Under the pieces are notes generated by a model that searched no databases, was not told the DNA's origin, and worked only from the letters and a program-made list of their open reading frames with translations. Below are positions 21,401-27,888 of a stretch of 32,557 bases of DNA, piece by piece. The stretch comes from Heterotrichella gracilis. Taxonomy: Eukaryota > Sar > Xanthophyceae > Tribonematales > Xanthonemataceae. Location of the stretch: NCBI GenBank assembly GCA_032358255.1, contig JAULBX010015534.1:1-32557 (forward strand), given 5' to 3'. The translations under genes were made by a program, and so were the position numbers. The stretch's first letter is position 1; every line of letters begins with the position of its first letter.

Positions 21401-24400
21401 TTGACGCACAACTTCTCCTGGATCCCCCAATCCCAGGCCCTGTGCACCGAGGCCTCCCTCCACGCCCTGCGGCGCTGCTACCCCCAGATCTACGACAGCG
21501 ACCAGAAGCTGCTGGTGGACCCTAGCAGGGTGCTGGTGGAGCGCCAGGACTTCATGGCGGCCCTGGCGGCAATCACGCCTGCCAGCCACCGGTCGGCGAT
21601 TGAGCATGCGCGCCCAGTAGCGCAGCTGCTCATGCCTCTGCTGGAGGTGTGGTAATTTGATTTTTCTGTCCATGTTAGGGTTTAGGGTTTAAGGTGGCGC
21701 AGCTGCTCATGCCGCTGCTGGAGGTGTGTTATTACGGCACTCTTTTCCATGTTTAGGGTTTGGGGTTAGGGTTTAGGGTGGCGCAGCTGCTCATGCCGCT
21801 GCTGGAGGTGTGGAGTTTGCTTTCTATTTTTCCTGCATCATTAGGCATGGAGATAATGCTTTCTTGCATGACGTGAGGGCGTTTTCTCCAGAATAATCCT
21901 AAGACTAGAACCCTATGCTGCAGCCCCATGTGGAGGCCATCATGGCGCATCTGCGCCAAATCTTCCCGGCAGCCGCTGCCCTGGCACCTGGCGAGTCATA
22001 CGGCGCCAGGGATGGGGGTGCGGCCCCGGGGCTGGTCGGAAAATTCCGCAGCTTTTACAATGGGCAAGGTAAGCTCATGCTGCATTCTGCCTCTCTCAAT
22101 TTGTAAAGCTGAGTTTACCTTACCTGTGAGATGGTGTAAGCAGTGCCAGGACAGGGCTGGCTGACGCAAAGAGAGGGCACACCTCTAATATGGTATAGCT
22201 GGAACTCTTGTAACTACCAAGAGCAGGAGGACTTAAATATGTGATATATCAAGTCCTCCTGCCAAGAGTACGCGATTGCAACGTTGGGACGACATTGCCA
22301 TGCCCTCGCCCCTTATCCTGCAGGTAACATGCTTATCAATCCCATTGTGCCCATTTTCTGCATCCCTGTCCAAACCATCCCCATCCCCGTCCCCGCAGGC
22401 GGCTCCGGGGGCGCGGCGCTTCCCCACACGCACACGCCTGTGGCGCGCCCCCGCCTGCTTGTGTGTGGGCCCGACGGCAGCGGACAGCCCCACATAGGCG
22501 CTGCGCTGCTGTATGCACTCGAGGGCCTGCCGGTGCACGCCATTGGCCTGCCGGCGCTGCTGTCGGATGCTGGCGCCAGGTGGGTGTGGGTGTAGGGGGG
22601 AAGTGAATGGGTGCGTGTATGTTGCTGTGGGGCGAATTGTGTACCGCGTTGGCAATCCATATCTACATGGCACTCAAGTGCCTGCCAGTACTGTTGCCTG
22701 ATGCGCTGGATGGTACAGTCATGAGTTGTGGCTGAAACAATGTCCCGTAACAAAAGCTTCATACATTCCAACCAAATTTTATATAAACTCTCCCTGCAGG
22801 TCCCCCGAGGAGGCCCTTGTGCGCGCAATCATTGAGGCCCGCCGGTCCGCCCCCGCAGTATTATACCTCCCCCACCTCCAGCTCTGGTGGGACACGGCAC
22901 CCGCCTCCCTGCGCTCCACCCTGTGGATGCTGCTCGCTGACCTCCCCTCCGATTTGCCCCTACTGCTCATCGGGACTGCTGAGTCAGCGTTAGGGGAATT
23001 GGACCCCGAGGCGAGGTCGTTATTCGGGGGTGAAGGGGAGGGGAGCTACGAGGTTGGGCCGCCTGACGAGCGGCAGCGCAGGATGTTCTTCGAGGTGGGC
23101 AAGGGGTTTTACTAGGGTTTTACTAGGGTTTTGGAATCGCTTGCTAGGTTCTTTGGGTTGGCGAGGGTTTTACAAGGGTTTTACAAGCGCTGGCTAGGGT
23201 TTTCTGCCTCGTCATAAGTGGACTGCAGGTGCTCACAATTGCTTGACTTGTCACTTAGAGTTTAGGGTAAGGTAGCCTCTGGTGGTGTGGGAAAACAAGC
23301 ACCGGCGTAGCAAGGGCATGCGCGTCTGACAAGAGGTTTAGCCTAGTGACCGGCGTTTCTAGGGTTTCAGTCCTGGGTTTCTAGGGTGTCAATTCATTGT
23401 GTTTAGGGTTTTGACTCCCTCTGCTCCCTGCAGGGCGTGTGCAACGCCATTGCCTTGCCGCCACCTCCACCCCCGCCAGCTAAGTCGGTCACAGCAATAC
23501 CAGAGGTATGCAAATACCCAGAAACCCTTACACCCCAGCCACCTGCATCCCATTAATGTGGGTTTTTGCACACGCCGGTTGCATCGCATCGCAACCCTTG
23601 ACTGGCGGCCAGCAAGTGCATGTGTGCTGTAGAGCCGAGCCACAAGCATGCACACACCGCACTGCCTGTCACCACATGCTTGCACGTCACCATTTCCAAC
23701 TCCCACTCATCCCCAATCACGATCCCCAAAAGATATTAAAATGGCCCCATTCATGCAGCTCCCTCGGGCACCAGATGCCGTGGATCAAGGGGAGAAAGAG
23801 CACGCGGAAGCGAAGAAACGGGAGAGCCGCGCCGCCTGGGAGTCCCAGCAGGCCGCCCTGCGAACCCTAAGGGTTGCGCTGCGGGAAGTGACCACGCGCA
23901 TGCTGTGCAACCGCAAGTGGGCGCTGTTTGCGCAGCCAGTGTCGCCCGAGGAGGACCCAGAGTACTGGGAACTGGTAGGGTTTGTATAGGGTTCTTGCTA
24001 GGGTTTTGCCAGGGTTTTGTTGAAAAATGTTTGCGCAGCCGGTGTCGCCTGAGGAGGACTCAGAGTACTTGGAGCTGGTAGGGTTTTGTAGAGGGTTTTG
24101 CTGGTTGCTCAGCCAGTGTCGCTTAAAGAGGACCCGGATACTGAAATGTGGCAGGGTTCTGGAGAGGATGCATTAGGGTTTTGCTGTTCCATGGAGAGGT
24201 ATGTGAGGCACTTAAAATAACAGAGCAGATTCGAAAGCACGTGCGCGGATCCCAAGTGCGTTTCTCTGGGGGCAATCTGCACAGCATCGTTGCTAGATTG
24301 TGAACCCTAATTATGGCCTGAAACCCTTTCAGTCTCTGAAACCCTACACAAGGCCTGAAACCTCAAGCAAGGGTTTCTGTTTCCGCCCCAGGTGACCAAT

Positions 24401-27039
24401 CCCATGGACCTCGCCACCCTCCTGGCCCGAATCGACTCGCATGCCTACCTCACATTGGGGCAGTACCTTGCTGACGTGGCGCTGATAGCAGAGGGGGCCA
24501 GGCAGTACTGGGGAGATGACGTGACCGCGGTACGTAAGGAAAAGGCATGTGCATGCGTGTGGTTGTGGATGTGGTTGCGGACGGTGCTGATTGTTGTGTA
24601 CATTGTACGCGCGCGCATGCGGTGGTGCGCATGCGGTGGTGCGCATGCGCATGCATGCAGCCAGTGCTGTGGTTGCGTGTGCTGGCTGGGATTTAATTCA
24701 TGTATTTCTTACATGTGCATCTGTACGCGTCTGTGCCAATATGTAGTATATGGTTCGATATATATGCGCATGTGTGAGGTTTTGTGGACGACAACATCTG
24801 CATGCAATGCAGTGAAATTGACCCATGCGTGTCTCCATGCACTCAGCCAGCCAATCCGCGCACATATGCCAACGTTATCCACACAGGTGCTGGAGGTCAG
24901 CACCCTAACCCTAAATCATGAACCCTAAACCCAGGTACGGGAGGTCAGCCGAGCACATGCACTGGTAGACGAGGTCCAGGCGCTGGTGGCTGCACGCGTG
25001 CCCCCCGAATTGGCGGCCAAATGTGAGGCGATTGTGGCGGGAGGGGGCCCCTTGCCGCCACCACCAGGTGAGGGAAAACCCTACATTGAACCGTAATCGC
25101 GCCTTCCAGACCCTTGCGGTTGAGCTTTCTTTGTGCAATCATACCCAGAGTGCTGTTTGCAACCTTGGAATCTACTGCGGCGGAAACGCACACTGTCTTG
25201 ATCTCGAGAAAGTGTGCAAACTTTGCTACTGTGCGGAACCATGAGCATGGTACGGGACCTGCTGCTGACACATACACATGATTTTGCGTTTCCAGTTGTT
25301 TTGCTTTCTTATTTAACTCATCTCCTCCCTGTTCTTTTCACAGGTGTCATCCCCCCTGCCCCAGTGCACCAGTTTGGGTCCCGCCCCCCCCGCCAAGGGG
25401 GAGACATGCGAAACGCAACTGGTACGGAGCTCAACAATACACCACAGTGCAGCCCCATGGTGTACGCATTGCCATGTGAATGCATGCACTCCCTCCTGAA
25501 CAGCTGCCAGCACCCCCCTTGTGTAACCACACCGATCACCATGCGGTGTGGGGCTGCATCTCTTCACATGGCCATTCCCGTCACACTAGATCGCCACCCC
25601 CAACCACCCCATCTCCACCGGGACTGTCACCCCCCCACGCCATCCCCGTTACTCTATGATCCACTCCCCCTCCTTGCGCGCAGGCCTGCCCCCCACCACC
25701 CGCAGCAGCCGGCGCCTGCATGGTGGTGAGCCCTCCAGTGAAGCCAGGGTGGTGTTTGACGATCCAGAGGCGGTGGCCAGGCGGCTGAGGGAGATCCGGC
25801 GCGCCATGAAGGCAGACAGCCAGGTAGGGCTTGGTAGGGTATTTGGTAGGGTTTTGATAGGGTTTAGTGGGGTTTGAATGATCCTGAGGTGGTTGCCAGG
25901 CGGCTGAGGGAGATTAAGCGCATCATGAAGGCAGACAGCCAGGTAGGGCTTGGCGGGGGTTTGTAGGGTTTTGTTAGGGTTTTGATGGCTGTGGGGGTTT
26001 TTGTATGTGTTGGTAGGGTTTGTGAGTTTTGCATGCCCAGCCAGCAGCGAGCAGCATTTGCTCACTTGGCTAACTGTGTGCTCCACACACTAACAGGGTC
26101 AGTCCATAACGCCCGCCGGAGTGCCATCACAGCATGACACCGCGGCCACCCCCGCCCCGCCGCCCCCCGATCCCCCTTCGGCATCGGCGCCAGGCAAAAC
26201 AGGCCCAGGGGAGCTACATGGGAATACACAAAACGGGACGGAGGACGCGACCCCTGCGCCGCATGATGGCGCTGCGGGACATGACGGCGGCGCGGCGCAT
26301 GATGGCGCTGTGGCAAATGATGGCTCCCCAGGACTTAATGGGGAGAACGGGGGTGTGGCGCTGGGTGCCCATACCTTTGCAGCGTTTACAGACGATGCGG
26401 ATGCAGCGCCAGGACCTGGCAGTTTGGGCAAGGGAGGGGAGGAAGGAGAGGACGCAGGAGGGGAGGTGGTTGCGTCTGGCAATGGAGCTATGCCCCACAT
26501 GTTGTCTATGGCCAGCAGCAAGGATCTGCGTGAGCTGGATCAAAGGGAGGGAATGGAAGGGGGTGAGAATGGGGAAATGGAGGAGGCGGATGGGGAGGTG
26601 TTGGTGGAGGCAATGCAAGCGGTGAGTGGTCTCAATCCCCCCTTTGCCTTTCTTGCGTTGCTGCTCTCTTGGCGGTTTGGATGTGCATGTCCTGTGCTTT
26701 TTGGTGTAAAGATGAAAGTGAGTCAGCTGCATGTAGGAGTAACTATCGTTTTTTCGGCCACATCCTTTTTTGCAACTGCCCCTTGACACCACCACCACCT
26801 CCCCGCAGGCTGAGTTCCACGCTCCGCCCTCCCCGCCCCCAGCAACCCCTGCTGACCTGGCAGCCGCCGCCACCCTCCTTGCGGCGGTGGTGGAGGCGAG
26901 TGAGGGGATGGTGGTGGGGACCCTCGAGGGGGTGTTCGCCGGGTTGGCGCGACTGGTGGCGGGGGCACAAGGGGAGTGCGACAGGGCAAGGGTGGTCGAG
27001 GAGGCAATGAAGTTGGTGCAAGGGTGGAGGCGGGTGTGA
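15403..27039 (+). CDS. ATAD2: ATAD2/Yta7/BRAT1-type AAA+ ATPase with bromodomain
   Basis: Nuclear chromatin-associated AAA+ ATPase; family members act in histone turnover, transcription and, in plants, anti-silencing. The 23 exons are 15403-15528, 16088-16285, 16723-16914, 17252-17491, 17888-18027, 18329-18506, 18897-19049, 19280-19433, 19743-19948, 20505-20656, 21020-21173, 21437-21646, 21924-22068, 22399-22579, 22800-23094, 23434-23505, 23759-23974, 24392-24529, 24935-25067, 25344-25421, 25684-25823, 26097-26621 and 26809-27039. They total 1418 aa, close to human ATAD2. Acidic/basic N terminus with YSLRDR. AAA1 (about 410-631): Walker A GPPGTGKT (458-465), Walker B IIFFDEID (518-525), sensor GATNR, arginine-rich RRPGRFDRE. 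AAA2-like (about 702-908) has a degenerate P-loop GPDGSGQ. Bromodomain about 966-1080 with NPMDLATLL, but YWGDD where YNGDD is expected. The C terminus is low complexity, then Ala-rich helical. The ATG has A at -3 and G at +4. Confidence 0.95.
16455..16645 (+). repeat. Diverged direct repeat inside ATAD2 intron 2
   Basis: CAGCTGCTGCACCCAAGCTGTC near 16478 recurs as CAGCTGCTGCACGCAAGCTGTC near 16610, each preceded by similar CTTTTATTTC/CTTTAATTCC sequence. Offset about 132 bp. Neither copy matches an exon I recognise. Confidence 0.7.
18143..18206 (+). repeat. Diverged exon-edge echo in ATAD2 intron 5 (copy of about 17962-18031)
   Basis: The end of exon 5 (CAGAGCCGCTCTACTCCACAG and on) is matched by CTGAGCTGCTGTATTCCAAAG about 178 bp downstream, with similarity extending back through ATGTGCCACGCTGAG versus ATGCGCCAGGCAGAG. 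More diverged than other echoes, so probably older. Confidence 0.6.
18829..18864 (+). repeat. Exon-edge echo ahead of ATAD2 exon 7 (copy of 18897-18932)
   Basis: The first 36 bases of exon 7 and its CAG acceptor are duplicated 68 bp upstream with 31 of 36 bases identical. Using the upstream acceptor in the exon frame would reach a TAA after about 13 codons. Confidence 0.85.
20089..20158 (+). repeat. Echo of the Walker B end of ATAD2 exon 9 (copy of 19881-19950)
   Basis: 70 bases with 63 identical, offset 208 bp, including the whole Walker B block and the donor position. The copy still reads [19 protein letters not shown] in frame. No good acceptor precedes it, so it is called a pseudo-exon. 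Confidence 0.88.
20273..20441 (+). repeat. Two echoes of the start of ATAD2 exon 10
   Basis: The first 47 bases of exon 10 (20505-20551) are repeated identically at 20395-20441, with the preceding pyrimidine tract and CAG acceptor also copied (unit about 110 bp). A decayed third copy begins at 20273 (GTTGCAACAGGAAACAGAAC). Only the last copy continues into the full exon encoding the sensor region. Confidence 0.92.
21240..21273 (+). repeat. Exon-edge echo in ATAD2 intron 11 (copy of about 21124-21157)
   Basis: GAGCTGGCAAGGGTCAGTGT recurs 115 bp after the exon copy GAGCTGGCAAGGGTTAGTGT. The gap is filled with TAGGGTTT-like units. Confidence 0.8.
21697..21811 (+). repeat. Two echoes of the end of ATAD2 exon 12 (copies of 21620-21650)
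   Basis: The last 31 bases across the donor are repeated at 21697-21727 and 21781-21811, each with one difference (CCT to CCG). The linkers are TTAGGGTTTAGGGTTT tracts preceded by a repeated TCCATGTT. Units are 77 and 84 bp. Confidence 0.92.
22223..22262 (+). repeat. Hairpin in ATAD2 intron 13
   Basis: GCAGGAGGACTT (22223-22234) and AAGTCCTCCTGC (22251-22262) are 12-bp perfect inverted arms around a 16-base AT-rich loop. A smaller hairpin CTCTTG...CAAGAG lies just upstream at 22205-22223. Confidence 0.85.
24028..24154 (+). repeat. Two echoes of the end of ATAD2 exon 17 (bromodomain)
   Basis: 23925-23974 is copied at 24028-24077 with 45 of 50 bases identical and the GTAGGG donor kept. A more decayed copy begins at 24105. 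TAGGGTTTTG units fill the linkers. Confidence 0.88.
24608..24658 (+). repeat. Alternating purine-pyrimidine tract with 14-bp tandem unit
   Basis: CGCGCGCGCATGC is followed by two GCATGCGGTGGTGC units and GCATGCGCATGCATGC. It lies in ATAD2 intron 18 and is of a composition able to adopt Z-DNA. Confidence 0.75.
24884..24901 (+). repeat. Exon-edge echo ahead of ATAD2 exon 19 (copy of 24932-24949)
   Basis: CAGGTGCTGGAGGTCAGC copies CAGGTACGGGAGGTCAGC 48 bp downstream; the gap is mostly CCCTAACCCTAAA-like units. Use of the upstream acceptor would meet TAA after 13 codons. Confidence 0.78.
25880..25942 (+). repeat. Echo of the end of ATAD2 exon 21 (copy of 25761-25823)
   Basis: 63 bases with 55 identical, offset 119 bp, including GTAGGGCTTGG after the donor. 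The copy would encode three conservative replacements (A to V, R to K, A to I) and three silent changes. Confidence 0.9.
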
Positions 27040-27888
27040 ATGGCGGGAAATGGAGAGGTGGTGTGCGTGTGGGGGGGAGGGACTCATTGCGTGAGTGTTT
27101 ATTCCCCACAAATGTCGTGGAAATAATATGGGACGGCTTTTATTGTGGGGTCCAGGCCTTAGGGGTTTGCCCAATGTTCAATCTGCAGTATCTTCTTTCC
27201 ATTATTTTGGCGGGCTCCAGGACACATCACTGCCACGACTTTTGACCAGATTCTTATCCTAATAGGATAAGAATCCTCATAGTATGCCTATTTCCATAAT
27301 GCGTGGGAAAGGCAATGTTCTTGTTTGCTTGGGAGTTGATAAGGACACCCTGCCATTGGACAACGTTGGCAACTTATGTGACATGGATGCTATAACCGCC
27401 CCGACTGCCACAGCCACTGGAAGCACTGCACAGGTCCACGACTCTGTTATATTCATCCTATATCGAATTGTGCTGCGTGTTCACTTTCTTTCCTCCTTTT
27501 AAGAGATTCCCTGCAAGGGCGCCATGGCATGCCCACCCTGAGGATGGGCCAGGCAGATGCATGCAAAAATGATTTGTCCGCAAGGATTTGGAGGCACGTA
27601 TATGCTAATCAATGATCCCACAGCTGCTTGTGCATATGCAGTATCAACGAATTGTTTTCCAATGTCACTGTCAATCAATGATTACTGGCGCGGGCGCGGG
27701 CGGCACCCTGAACTGAGCCACCATGGTGGTTGATGATTCCCATGGCTGCCCGCACCTGAAAGTGTCCAGAATCCTAGAATCGAAATCCTCTGATTCACAG
27801 GTATTTGGTATCCTTTCGCCTGCGCGCATCTGATTGAAGCCCACCGATACCCACAACCATCGCATCCCCCACCGCCCCCACACAGTCC
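27040..27888. other. Intergenic between convergent ATAD2-like and GTPase genes
   Basis: No gene recognised. It contains the perfect hairpin at 27249-27275 and is otherwise mixed sequence that would hold both 3' untranslated regions. No TGTAA motif was found near either stop. Confidence 0.6.
27249..27275. repeat. Perfect 27-bp palindromic hairpin downstream of ATAD2
   Basis: GATTCTTATCCT AAT AGGATAAGAATC has 12-bp arms and a 3-base loop, 210 bp after the ATAD2 stop. It lacks a following U run and is not a histone-type stem-loop. Confidence 0.88.

Noticed and set aside
26214..26873. 219-codon minus open frame opposite ATAD2 exon 22
   Set aside because: Shadow of the low-complexity coding exon on plus.
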